Shown piece after piece: positions 25,915-34,473 of a stretch of DNA of 64,000 nt. The notes beneath the pieces are model-generated. The model was not told the origin of the DNA. It searched no databases and saw only the letters and a list, made by a program, of their open reading frames with translations. Source of the stretch: Pseudomonas sp. A-RE-19 (lineage in GTDB: Bacteria; Pseudomonadota; Gammaproteobacteria; Pseudomonadales; Pseudomonadaceae). A program made the translations under genes and the position numbers. Position 1 is the stretch's first letter. Every line of letters starts with the position of its first letter. The stretch spans positions 124,001 through 188,000 of the forward strand of contig NZ_JAHBDQ010000055.1 of the NCBI RefSeq assembly GCF_019956555.1. Reading direction: 5' to 3'.

Positions 25915-28101
25915 TCAAGTAATCGAATCGATGTCGAGGGTATGCGGCGCCCCTATGGTATGCCCGTAGATCGACGTCAATAACGCGTCTTCGTTTACGC
26001 TCTTCGGCGCCATGGCCCACTGCTCAACGACTTGATTTTCTGCATGGGCAAGCCAGCGTTGCAGGTTTTCTGCCAGCCGCTCGGGCTGAGTCGAAAGCGA
26101 TCCATAGACCTTTTTTTCGCTGACACGCTCGCGCCGCAAGGTTTTCAGCCGTTCGAGCGTCACGTGTATTTTGTCGATCTCAAGCATGAAGGCGTTGATT
26201 TGCGCTTCGTGAGTTTGTCGGTGCTTCAGGGTTTGGTTCGATAAATGACCTCGCCTGGCTCGCAACTGAGCGGTAATACTTTGGAGTGCCTGCTCGACCC
26301 ATCCAAACTCCAGGTCGGTGACGAGGGAGCGTTTTGCCCCCAGTGCTTCCTGAGAACGCTTGAGTGATGCCCAGCAGGTGGGAACGTAGCTGCCGACCAT
26401 CGAGTGGTTACCGGCATTAAACAGTTGGGTCAGCAGCGAAGGTCGATCCGGGAGGCCGTTTTTTTGCTGGATGGCCACCGAGCAGGCGGCATGCTGGGCA
26501 ATGGTGTCGCAGCCGGGCTCCCACAGGATCATGGACATTTCCTTGCGGCTGAACTGCACCGGCATCGCGTGATGCAGGGTGCCATGGTGTTCGTAGGGTT
26601 CGCCGTTCCAGTTAGTGATGCCGGCGACAAATACCGAGAGGCCAACGGGCACGTTGACGAAGGTCAGCGCTGCCCCGGTCCCGAAAACGTCAACCTTGGT
26701 GTCCATCCAGGTGCCGGGCACGCTCGGCACCGGGTCGTTGTGGGCGACCATGCGGTAGTGCACCAGACCCTTGGCACCTTTTACGAAATTGGCATCACCG
26801 GCGCGGGGGGCGCCGTAGGTGTAGAGCTGGATGTTGTAGGCTTCCGGCCTGCGACGCAGCATTTCTGAGAGTAACAAGGCCACTGCGCCACCGAGGCTGT
26901 GGCCGCAGATCAGCAGTTTTTGACCAGCATAAAACCTGTCGAGGTATTCCACGACGAAGTTATAGGCTTGCTGCGCTGCCCGGTAAAAACCACGGTGTAC
27001 CCTGCTGTCGGTGTCTTCAAATGGCACTTGAAACGCATCGGCGTCGCGCAGGCCATCCGCGACGATTTCATAGGTGCCACGTACCGAAATCAGGATCAGC
27101 TCGTCGTGATGGGTGATGAATGCCTGGGTATCGGTGGATTCCGAGCCAAGTTTCCTGTCGTCTAAGAAGTGAATTTTGGCGGGATGTTCCTGGTCACCTT
27201 CGAGCTCCGGCTTGTTTACTGGATAGAGATCTGGGTCGAATGGCATGATTTCCAAACGCTTGGAGTACGGCACATCCTCGTACAGTGGGTAATAAGCTTT
27301 TGTTTGCGCCGCATCGACTTTCCAAAGTTCATCGAATTTGGCCAGTGCATCCCCGAACCAGTTGCCGACGCTTGGTTGCAGGGGGAAGCTCACGGTCCTG
27401 GTTCTGACGGGTTGATCATCGGGCTGCTGACCGAAGGGGCAATAGCTCAAGGTGGCCATCAGTGCCAGTTGATAGAGGTTGAGCGCACAGAACTCGGCGT
27501 CGGTTGACAGCATGGGGCGCAAGGCCCGTAGCGGGCGCACTTCCAGTACCGTGTGTTGTAGCGGCATGAGAGCAACACCGCTTTGACCCTGTTTACCCAT
27601 GATCTTCGCCGGCCCCGTTTCAATCGGGTAATGGCTGTAAACCTGCGGCGGTAAATGCGAGGCATGCCTGACCAGATGGCGCACTTCCACTTGAAAAAAA
27701 GCATCAGCGCAGGCTTGTGCGGGGTTTTCTTTGGTGCGGGTGGAGTTTTGGTTCAAGTAGCGGGTTTGCTCGGCGCGTACTTGGAGTTCAGTGATTTTGA
27801 GGGGGTAATGAGGTCTTCCTTGTAAAAACGCATAGGCCTTTTCATGCCCTTGGTATTTTTGGTCAAGGAGTAGCAAGATAGGGCCGGCAAAGTGGTTGTC
27901 CACTTTTCCCATGCCCGATATATCCAACACTCCGTCGTATTCTTGCCCTTCCGAATCGGTTACGACGTAGGCCAACCCGGCATAGGGTTCGCCAGAGCCG
28001 AACTCGTCGACTAACTGAAAGCTGCTCCATCGACCCTGTGCGGGGCACGCCAATACGCGGCTGCTCAGCGGCGACTCCAGTTCTTTTTCCAATGACGTCA
28101 T
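25915..28101 (-). CDS. Class 3 lipase, putative type VI secretion effector
   Basis: 728 residues, no signal peptide. An N-terminal region of about 300 residues contains a small beta-rich segment (VDEFGSGEPYAGLAYVVTDS, 31-50) of a type common in T6SS-linked proteins. The lipase_3 domain has the nucleophile elbow GHSLGG (Ser402), an Asp in HNDPVP (Asp456) and candidate His residues at 505-511. A helical C-terminal part follows. Start 28101 has AAGGAG eight bases upstream. It is the last gene after vgrG, a DUF4123 adaptor and two lipoproteins, which fits a phospholipase effector delivered by VgrG into the target periplasm. Secretion is inferred from context only. Confidence 0.82.
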   Translation of the reverse strand: MTSLEKELESPLSSRVLACPAQGRWSSFQLVDEFGSGEPYAGLAYVVTDSEGQEYDGVLDISGMGKVDNHFAGPILLLLDQKYQGHEKAYAFLQGRPHYPLKITELQVRAEQTRYLNQNSTRTKENPAQACADAFFQVEVRHLVRHASHLPPQVYSHYPIETGPAKIMGKQGQSGVALMPLQHTVLEVRPLRALRPMLSTDAEFCALNLYQLALMATLSYCPFGQQPDDQPVRTRTVSFPLQPSVGNWFGDALAKFDELWKVDAAQTKAYYPLYEDVPYSKRLEIMPFDPDLYPVNKPELEGDQEHPAKIHFLDDRKLGSESTDTQAFITHHDELILISVRGTYEIVADGLRDADAFQVPFEDTDSRVHRGFYRAAQQAYNFVVEYLDRFYAGQKLLICGHSLGGAVALLLSEMLRRRPEAYNIQLYTYGAPRAGDANFVKGAKGLVHYRMVAHNDPVPSVPGTWMDTKVDVFGTGAALTFVNVPVGLSVFVAGITNWNGEPYEHHGTLHHAMPVQFSRKEMSMILWEPGCDTIAQHAACSVAIQQKNGLPDRPSLLTQLFNAGNHSMVGSYVPTCWASLKRSQEALGAKRSLVTDLEFGWVEQALQSITAQLRARRGHLSNQTLKHRQTHEAQINAFMLEIDKIHVTLERLKTLRRERVSEKKVYGSLSTQPERLAENLQRWLAHAENQVVEQWAMAPKSVNEDALLTSIYGHTIGAPHTLDIDSIT

Positions 28102-28113
28102 GTCGAAATCTCC

Positions 28114-28908
28114 TTATTCAGTACAGCCTGGGTAAATGGTGCATTGCTTTCCGTCGGGCATCTGAAAGCCGCTGAAGTCCTTGTAGTTGCCAAAGCAAAA
28201 CGCGTATTGGTCTTCGAAGTTATCGCCCATGCATCGCTTCCAACCGTTCGGCACTTTGACCCATGTATCCCCAATGGCTGGCTTTTCCTCTTCAGCCAAC
28301 TTGATGCGCATCCTCACGGTTTTTCCCGGCAGTTGGTCCGGGGTGTACGCAGCGAAGGGTTGGCCACGTCCGCGCTCGCCCTGTGCGTTGATCGTTTTGC
28401 AGTTGAGGAGTTTTCTAAGGATGCGAGGCTTGCCTGAGGTGCGGAACAGCCATTGGCATTCACCGTCGAAGGTGCTTTCACCCGCCTTGTTAACGATGCC
28501 TTTGTATCGATCTTCCACCTCGTCGCGAATGAACACGCTGGCGATATCCGTACCAAAATCTCCCCGGGCTTTACCGTAAGTCCCATAGATTTTCAGCTCG
28601 ATGCGGCTAATGACCAGCGGGCACCCACTGACCGTTCGGCGCAGGGCAATCTCAGCGTTTGGCTGGTAGTTTTCACGCCATTTCATGTTGTACCCGACTT
28701 CTGTATTTCTCCCGCCGGGCACGGTGCAGGTTTCGCCTTTGGCGGGCACATACACGGCAATGGCCTGGTAGGTGAAGTCGGGCGGTAAATCGGCGGTGAA
28801 GGTGAACGTGTTCGGCTGGCTGGTGGCACAGCCTGCGGTTAACGCGAGACAACAGCCTAAAACGGGGCTTTTAAACAGCGACTTCACCAGTGGATACGAC
28901 GTTGTCAT
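28114..28908 (-). CDS. Putative effector-immunity lipoprotein, copy 2
   Basis: 264 residues with a signal ending in lipobox LTAGC, so an exported lipoprotein. Six or more Cys in the mature part suggest disulfides. It is a close paralogue of the gene at 28922-29695: about the first 95 and last 60 mature residues are nearly identical, while the middle (about 100-190) differs strongly. The position 12 bases before the lipase gene and the periplasmic location fit an immunity protein against a periplasm-acting lipase, as for known Tli proteins. ATG 28908 has AAGGA upstream; longer frames read through the preceding copy. Function is inferred. Confidence 0.78.
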   Translation of the reverse strand: MTTSYPLVKSLFKSPVLGCCLALTAGCATSQPNTFTFTADLPPDFTYQAIAVYVPAKGETCTVPGGRNTEVGYNMKWRENYQPNAEIALRRTVSGCPLVISRIELKIYGTYGKARGDFGTDIASVFIRDEVEDRYKGIVNKAGESTFDGECQWLFRTSGKPRILRKLLNCKTINAQGERGRGQPFAAYTPDQLPGKTVRMRIKLAEEEKPAIGDTWVKVPNGWKRCMGDNFEDQYAFCFGNYKDFSGFQMPDGKQCTIYPGCTE

Positions 28909-28921
28909 GGGGGAGATGTCC

Positions 28922-29695
28922 TTATTCAGTGCAGCCTGGGTAAATGGTGCATTGCTTTCCGTCGGGCATCTGAAAGCCGCTGAAGTCCTTGTAGTTGCCA
29001 AAGCAAAACGCGTATTGGTCTTCGAAGTTATCGCCCATGCATCGCTTCCAACCGTTCGGCACTTTGACCCATGTATCCCCAATGGCTGGCCTTTCCTCTT
29101 CAGCCAACTTGATGCGCATCCTCACGGTTTTCCCCGGCAGTTGATCGAGCGTGTACGCCGAAAACGGTCGACCCCGCCCCGGTTCGCCCTGCGCATCGGT
29201 TTTTTTGCAATCAAGGATTTTTACGATGCGCCGTTTTGGCCCGACGGTGCGAAACAGCCATTGGCACTCACCGAAGAAGGTACTTTCACCTGCCTCGTTG
29301 AAGGCACGTTTGTACTGCTCCTCCAGTTCATCGCGAATGACGACCCCAGCTGTATCCCCGCTTTGATCTCCCCAGTCCTTGCCATAAGCCGATTTGATAT
29401 CCAGCTTGATGCGGCTAATGACCAACGGGCACCCACTAACCGTTCGGCGCAGGGCGATTTCAGCGGTTGGCTGGTAGTTTTCACGCCATTTCATGTTGTA
29501 CCCGACTTCAGTATTTCGTCCTCCCGGCACGGTGCAGGTTTCGCCTTTGGCGGGCACATACGCGGCAATGGCCTGGTAGGCGAAGTCGGGCGGTAAATCG
29601 GCGGTGAAGGTGAATGTGTTCGGCTGGCTGGTGGCACAGCCTGCGGTTAACGCGAGACAACAACCCAAGTTAGCGGTTCGTAATGCGCGTTTCAT
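28922..29695 (-). CDS. Putative effector-immunity lipoprotein, copy 1
   Basis: 257 residues starting MKRALRTANLGCC with lipobox LTAGC. Paralogue of the downstream gene; both end in the same IGDTWVKVPNGWKRCMGDN...PGCTE region (near-identical DNA over about 200 bases). ATG 29695 overlaps the DUF4123 stop (ATGA) and has AAGGAG ten bases upstream. A tandem pair beside one effector gene may protect against the cognate lipase and against a related variant carried by competitors. The family name is not recognised. Confidence 0.78.
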   Translation of the reverse strand: MKRALRTANLGCCLALTAGCATSQPNTFTFTADLPPDFAYQAIAAYVPAKGETCTVPGGRNTEVGYNMKWRENYQPTAEIALRRTVSGCPLVISRIKLDIKSAYGKDWGDQSGDTAGVVIRDELEEQYKRAFNEAGESTFFGECQWLFRTVGPKRRIVKILDCKKTDAQGEPGRGRPFSAYTLDQLPGKTVRMRIKLAEEERPAIGDTWVKVPNGWKRCMGDNFEDQYAFCFGNYKDFSGFQMPDGKQCTIYPGCTE

Positions 29696-30546
29696 GGCGG
29701 GGCTTCTCCTTGCCAAAACTCCGTTACCTGATGCACCCGTTCGAAATGCTCAATGGGCGTTTCATCAGGACGCGCCTGCCAGTGCGGCGGCAGCGTGTAC
29801 GCGGGCGCCTGCAAACTCTGGGTCAGCAGAAACGCCAATTGCTCCGGCTCCAGCCAGCCCCATGCCTGCGCCAAGGCCAGTCGGTCGCGTAACCAGGTGT
29901 CTGGGTCATGCAGTTCGGCGAGTCTGACGTAGGCTTTCAGATGCGCTGCCAACAAGTAGCGGTGGGCATTGAGCCGGCGAATCTCTGAAGCCTGCGGATG
30001 TGGGGTCGGTGCGTGCAACCAAAGAGGTTCATCCGGTACTGGATACGTGCCGGGGGCAGGGCTGACGGCGGTTTTCCAGCCTGTACCGTTCCAGTAGCAC
30101 ACACTGATCGCCGGTCCGAGATAGGCCGGATAAGCCTCGACAGGCAGATGTTCAAGTGCGCGAGCCAATACTCGATTGTCGTGAAAGCGATACAGCGCCC
30201 GATGGGGACGCGTGCCGATGATCAGGCGCTCCTGCCAGTGACTCACCAGTTTGCGCAGTTCGCCTTTTGGCAGGCTGACCAGCCAGCCCCAGTTTCGCTG
30301 CGGGTGCTCGAGCAGTTCGTCAATACGGCGGTCGCCGGGTTGGTCCAAGGTGAAAATGAACGGACCGGCGTCAGCCAGGTCAGCGATGTGGGTGCCGCTG
30401 TAGACGCCCAAGTACTGTTCAAATTGGCTGGAGTTCAGCAATAACTGGCGCGTTTCGCGCTCATTCTCCGAGTCCAGCACCAGACATACTTCATGGCCAA
30501 AGCGCCGCTGTTCGGTCATCCACTGGCGGGGGAGTGTATCCATCAT
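29692..30546 (-). CDS. DUF4123 T6SS effector chaperone/adaptor
   Basis: 284 residues. The N-terminal half has the DUF4123 pattern (LVLDSENER, GPFIFTL, WGWLVSLP, HWQERLIIG...RFHDNRVLARALEHL); the C-terminal half is helical. DUF4123 proteins load effectors onto their cognate VgrG tip. It starts in an ATGA overlap with vgrG and is followed by the lipoproteins and the lipase, so the lipase is the expected cargo. No signal peptide or membrane segment. Confidence 0.9.
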   Translation of the reverse strand: MMDTLPRQWMTEQRRFGHEVCLVLDSENERETRQLLLNSSQFEQYLGVYSGTHIADLADAGPFIFTLDQPGDRRIDELLEHPQRNWGWLVSLPKGELRKLVSHWQERLIIGTRPHRALYRFHDNRVLARALEHLPVEAYPAYLGPAISVCYWNGTGWKTAVSPAPGTYPVPDEPLWLHAPTPHPQASEIRRLNAHRYLLAAHLKAYVRLAELHDPDTWLRDRLALAQAWGWLEPEQLAFLLTQSLQAPAYTLPPHWQARPDETPIEHFERVHQVTEFWQGEAPP

Positions 30547-32612
30547 GCGGCAGCTCCTTCAGTCGGGCAGAGGCCAGCCCGGCAGGTTTCGCAGAGGGGG
30601 CAGAAATCCGCCTCCAGCGCGTGACTGACCGCCATTAGCTCATTCTGGGAAGGCGCGATGATCGGGGGCAATTCGGGGGGCGCAGACAAGGCATCAGTGG
30701 ATCCCGGCATCGGTAGCGATGCGTCCGGGCCCGGCACGGGCGTACCGCCAATCTGGATTTGGCTGCTGCTGAAAATTCCACCGGGGCCCATCACAAAGTG
30801 TTCGCTGCCGGTGCTGATACTGACACCCACGCGCGCTTTCAGAATCAGGTAATCAGCCTCGATGACAATTTCCCGGCCCGCTTTGGTCACCAGCATCCCA
30901 TCGACCAGGGTGTGGCTGTTGCCGGCGACGTGCAGGTAGTCACTGGCCTGGAGCTGGACCTGCCGGTCCCCGGTAATGGTTCGATGTTCTTTGGCTTTCA
31001 GTACGGTGAAGCTGTCGCCGTTAACGGTTTCCCGACGTTCGTTGCCCACTTCCAGGCGGCTGTCGTTTTCAACCTTCTGCTCCATATCTCGCTGGGCACG
31101 CAGGTAAATCAACTCCTGGCCGGTACGGTCTTCCAGGTGCAGTTCATTGAAACCCGTGCTGTCGGGCGAACTGCGGGAGCGAAACACGCTGCGGGTCTTG
31201 TGCTTGGGCAATTCATAAGGCGCTGGATTCGCGCTGTTCACAAAACATCCGCTGATCACTGGTTGATCCGGGTCACCTTCGAGAAAGCTGACCAGTACTT
31301 CCATGCCCACTCGCGGGAGTGTGCTACTGCCATACGCATTGCCGGCCCAACCGGTGGCCACCCGCACCCAAAAACTGCTTTTGTCGTCGTAACGGCCTTC
31401 GCGATCCCAGAAAAACTGCACCTTCACCCGACCGTATTGGTCGCAGTGGATCTCTTCACCCTCGGGGCCGGTGACCACGGCCGTTTGATTGCCGGACATT
31501 CTCGGTTTGTCGTGGATCTGTGGCGGGCGGTAGAACACCTCCCAGGGCGTGGCGACGAATTGGTTGCGATAGCCTTGAAAACCCTGTTCGACATCGGCGG
31601 CGTTACTCACCGCACTCTCTTCGAGGACTTGCGGCATCCGCCCTTCGTGCTGAACCTCAGTCAGCAACCACAGCTGGTTCCATTCATCAATGGGATGCTC
31701 GGACAGTTGCAAAAAGTGCCCGGCGGCCAGTGAGGCCTGATCGCTTTTCCCCTGCGCTTGCTCGCAATCGGCACGATGGCGTTCCAGCTCACGCAGACTC
31801 AGGCGCTTACCCCGCTCACGCTGGGTAAAGCGGCCCGGGTAATCGTAAATCTCCAGATCCGGCTGGGCAGTGTCGAGGGTGGGGTGATAGCCGGAGTCGA
31901 GCTGGATACGGGCTTTCTCAAAGTCGTAGGCGCGGCGAGCGCTTCGGTTGGAGCGGGTTTGCTCCCACACATCAAAGAAATTGACTACCGGCTTTTGCGC
32001 GACCATGCCGCTGTCCTGCTTGAAAGGCGTCGCACCGTCGAGTCGGGGAAACACGGTCTGGTCGTCACCGAACACCAGCACATGCTGATCGCGGCGATGG
32101 CGAAAGTGGTAATGCAGCCCCTCTTCCTCGCACAGTCGCTGTATGAAACCCAGATCGGACTCATGGTATTGAACGCAGAAGTCACGTGGTGGGTAAGTCG
32201 AGCCGAGCTGGAACAGGCAGGCGTCTTTGAGGATCCCGTGTTCCGCGAGTAGCCGCTGGATGATCTGCGGGACCGACAGGTTTTGAAAAATCCGCTGGTT
32301 GGTGCGATGCGCCAGATAGGCCAGCTGAGGAACCAAGGTCATGCGGTAGCGGGTCAGGCGTTTACCCGGGCTGCCTCGGGCAAAATCGTACACCTGCCCG
32401 TGAATGCCAGCGCCGCTGTCGTTGAAGGCCAAAAAGGCGCGTTTGTGCAGCAGGATTTTCGCGGTGAGGTCCCGTCGTTCGCTGACCAGTTCGAGATCAA
32501 AGGCGTAAGGCTGGCTGATGAATTCCTTGCCGCTGAATGAAAGCACCTGAAGGTCGTGCAATAAATCGTCGACAGTCAGGCTGAAACGGGCGTGTGGGTT
32601 GGCGTCGAACAT
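30543..32612 (-). CDS. vgrG: VgrG type VI secretion tip protein
   Basis: 689 residues. The gp27-like N-terminal domain has SGKEFISQPYAFDLELVS and QYHESDLGFIQRLCEEEGLHY. The gp5-like OB region has DQYGRVKVQFFWDREG and RVATGWAGNAYGSSTLPRVG with EVLVSFLEGDPDQPVISG, followed by a beta-helix/DUF2345-type spike. The C-terminus carries an extra Pro-rich linker and a Cys-rich tail CPLCETCRAGLCP. It forms the trimeric spike on Hcp tubes. Start 32612 has AAGGAG upstream. No structural T6SS genes are nearby, so it is an orphan vgrG island served by a machine encoded elsewhere. Confidence 0.95.
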   Translation of the reverse strand: MFDANPHARFSLTVDDLLHDLQVLSFSGKEFISQPYAFDLELVSERRDLTAKILLHKRAFLAFNDSGAGIHGQVYDFARGSPGKRLTRYRMTLVPQLAYLAHRTNQRIFQNLSVPQIIQRLLAEHGILKDACLFQLGSTYPPRDFCVQYHESDLGFIQRLCEEEGLHYHFRHRRDQHVLVFGDDQTVFPRLDGATPFKQDSGMVAQKPVVNFFDVWEQTRSNRSARRAYDFEKARIQLDSGYHPTLDTAQPDLEIYDYPGRFTQRERGKRLSLRELERHRADCEQAQGKSDQASLAAGHFLQLSEHPIDEWNQLWLLTEVQHEGRMPQVLEESAVSNAADVEQGFQGYRNQFVATPWEVFYRPPQIHDKPRMSGNQTAVVTGPEGEEIHCDQYGRVKVQFFWDREGRYDDKSSFWVRVATGWAGNAYGSSTLPRVGMEVLVSFLEGDPDQPVISGCFVNSANPAPYELPKHKTRSVFRSRSSPDSTGFNELHLEDRTGQELIYLRAQRDMEQKVENDSRLEVGNERRETVNGDSFTVLKAKEHRTITGDRQVQLQASDYLHVAGNSHTLVDGMLVTKAGREIVIEADYLILKARVGVSISTGSEHFVMGPGGIFSSSQIQIGGTPVPGPDASLPMPGSTDALSAPPELPPIIAPSQNELMAVSHALEADFCPLCETCRAGLCPTEGAAA

Positions 32613-32631
32613 CCATGACTCCTTGTCCTAT

Positions 32632-32727
32632 GCGTGGCATTGGCTTCGGGACGTTGATGCACCGGTGCAAAAGACCTTCCATGGTCAGTCACAACTGAAC
32701 GTCCTGAAGCCGGGTTCAATGCCACGC
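32632..32727. promoter_or_regulatory. vgrG upstream region with inverted repeat and TGCACCGGTGCA palindrome
   Basis: GCGTGGCATTG (32632-32642) and its exact complement (32717-32727) flank a 74-base segment that holds the perfect 12-bp palindrome TGCACCGGTGCA (32658-32669). This is the vgrG leader/promoter area. The regulator is unknown and no sigma-54 motif with proper spacing was found. Confidence 0.35.
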
Positions 32728-32806
32728 TAACAAGGGATTAAACGAATTGATGTCAGACGCTTCCCAAAATGCTGTTACACATCACAGTACTCGCGACGGT
32801 TGGTGG

Positions 32807-33145
32807 TCAGGCCTGGAGGCGAACCCAGACAGTTACGAGCACCGTCGCCGCCATCAACCACGCCACCGCCGCCACCGCCAGCGACGCCTCCAGCCGCATC
32901 CGGTCGACCATCACATACAAGGTCGCCAGGTAGACGAAGTACGGAATGATCGACCACATGCCAAACACGATGGTGGTTTTCAGATCATCGAGCGAGCGCC
33001 CTTTGCCGACGATGTAATGGGCGATCAGCGCAAAGGTCGGAAACAGCGGCACCAGGCCTGCGATGTAATAGTTTTTGGTCTTGGCCAGCATGGCCAGGAT
33101 CACCACCACCGCCGCGCCCAGGGTTGCTTTGAAAATCAGGTCCAT
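32807..33145 (-). CDS. glpM: GlpM family inner-membrane protein
   Basis: 112 residues with four hydrophobic segments and the strongly family-like stretch NYYIAGLVPLFPTFALIAHY. GlpM of P. aeruginosa is a small membrane protein linked to alginate production and usually lies beside glpD. Here it is instead directly after aauR, sharing one base with its stop (TGATG), some 7 kb from glpD. The family call rests on sequence; the role in this strain is unclear. Confidence 0.8.
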   Translation of the reverse strand: MDLIFKATLGAAVVVILAMLAKTKNYYIAGLVPLFPTFALIAHYIVGKGRSLDDLKTTIVFGMWSIIPYFVYLATLYVMVDRMRLEASLAVAAVAWLMAATVLVTVWVRLQA

Positions 33146-34473
33146 CAGTGGCTCAGCCCGTATTTCTTCACTTTGTCGAACAACGTGGTCTTGGCCATCC
33201 CCAGTTCCAGACTGGCTTGGGTCAGGTTGCCGCCACTGCGTTGCAAGGCATCGCTGAGCAGGTTGCGTTCGAAGGCTTCCACCGCTTCGGCGAAGGCCAG
33301 GCCCTGGTTACTGCCGCTGGCGCCGGATTTTTTGAAGGCCGGCAGGCCGAGGGCGAAGCGTTCGGCGACGTTGCGCAATTCTCGCACGTTGCCCGGCCAG
33401 TCGTGGCTCATCAGGATCGATACAGTCTGATTGTCCAGCTCCGGCACGGCGCGGTCGAAGCGCAGGGATGACTGCTGCAAAAAGTGTTCGAACAATTGCA
33501 GGATGTCTTCGCGGCGTTCGCGCAGCGGCGGCAGTTCCAGGGTTACCACGTTCAGGCGGTAATACAGGTCGCTGCGAAATTCGCCGGCCTTGCTCGATTG
33601 ATCCAGATCGGACTTGGTCGCGGCAATCACCCGGCAATCCACCGCCACGCTCTGGTTCGAGCCGAGGCGTTCGAGGGTGCGTTCCTGCAACACCCGCAGC
33701 AGTTTGATCTGCAATGGCAGCGGCATGCTTTCCACTTCGTCGAGGAACAGCGTGCCGCCATCGGCGTGTTCGATCTTGCCGATCCGCCGCTTGCCGGCAC
33801 CGGTGAAGGCGTTGGCCTCGTGGCCGAAGATTTCGCTTTCGAACAGGTTCTCCGGCAGGCCACCGCAGTTCAGCGCGACGAACTGTTTGGTGTGCCGACG
33901 GCTGAAGTCGTGCAGGCAGCGCGCAACCAACTCTTTACCGGTGCCGGTCTCGCCTTCGATCAGCACGTTGGCCGAGGTGTCGGCGACGTTGGCGATCAGT
34001 TCCCGCAGGTTCTGCATGGCCGGCGAGCGCCCGATGATCCGGCCTTCGAGGGAATCGCGTTCCGCCAGTTGCCGGCGCAACGAAGACACTTCCCGCGCCA
34101 GGCTGCGTTGCTCCAGCGCGCGGCGGGCAACATCCACCAAACGTTCGGGGGAGAAGGGTTTCTCCATGAAGTCGTAGGCGCCTTTCTGCATCGCGCCGAC
34201 GGCCATCGAGATGTCGCCATGGCCGGTAATCAGCACCACCGGCAGGCTGCGATCGCGGGCCTTGAGCCGGGTCAGCAGTTCCAGGCCATCGATGCCCGGC
34301 AGGCGGATGTCGCTGATGACGATCCCGGCGAAGTTATCGCCGACCCGCTCCAGCGCTTCTTCGGCGCTGCCGACGCCCACGCAGGGAATGTCTTCCAGGG
34401 TCAGCGCCTGTTGGCAGCCGAGCAGGACATGGGGGTCGTCTTCGACGATCAGCACACTAAGGTCGTTGTTCAT
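33145..34473 (-). CDS. aauR: AauR, sigma-54 response regulator for acidic amino acid use
   Basis: 442 residues: receiver (VISDIRLPGIDG holds the phosphoacceptor Asp), AAA+ domain with Walker A GETGTGKE and Walker B GGTLFLDEVE, and a C-terminal Fis-type HTH (MAKTTLFDKVKKYGL). The sigma-54 contact loop reads NAFTGA instead of GAFTGA. The context of aauS and aatJQMP identifies it as AauR, the activator of glutamate/aspartate uptake known from P. putida. It starts in an ATGA overlap with aauS. Expected targets are the palindromes upstream of aatJ. Confidence 0.9.
   Translation of the reverse strand: MNNDLSVLIVEDDPHVLLGCQQALTLEDIPCVGVGSAEEALERVGDNFAGIVISDIRLPGIDGLELLTRLKARDRSLPVVLITGHGDISMAVGAMQKGAYDFMEKPFSPERLVDVARRALEQRSLAREVSSLRRQLAERDSLEGRIIGRSPAMQNLRELIANVADTSANVLIEGETGTGKELVARCLHDFSRRHTKQFVALNCGGLPENLFESEIFGHEANAFTGAGKRRIGKIEHADGGTLFLDEVESMPLPLQIKLLRVLQERTLERLGSNQSVAVDCRVIAATKSDLDQSSKAGEFRSDLYYRLNVVTLELPPLRERREDILQLFEHFLQQSSLRFDRAVPELDNQTVSILMSHDWPGNVRELRNVAERFALGLPAFKKSGASGSNQGLAFAEAVEAFERNLLSDALQRSGGNLTQASLELGMAKTTLFDKVKKYGLSH

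Noticed and set aside
28909..29082. 58-residue N-terminal extension of lipoprotein copy 2
   Set aside because: It reads through the end of copy 1 in another frame; ATG 28908 starts a proper lipoprotein signal.
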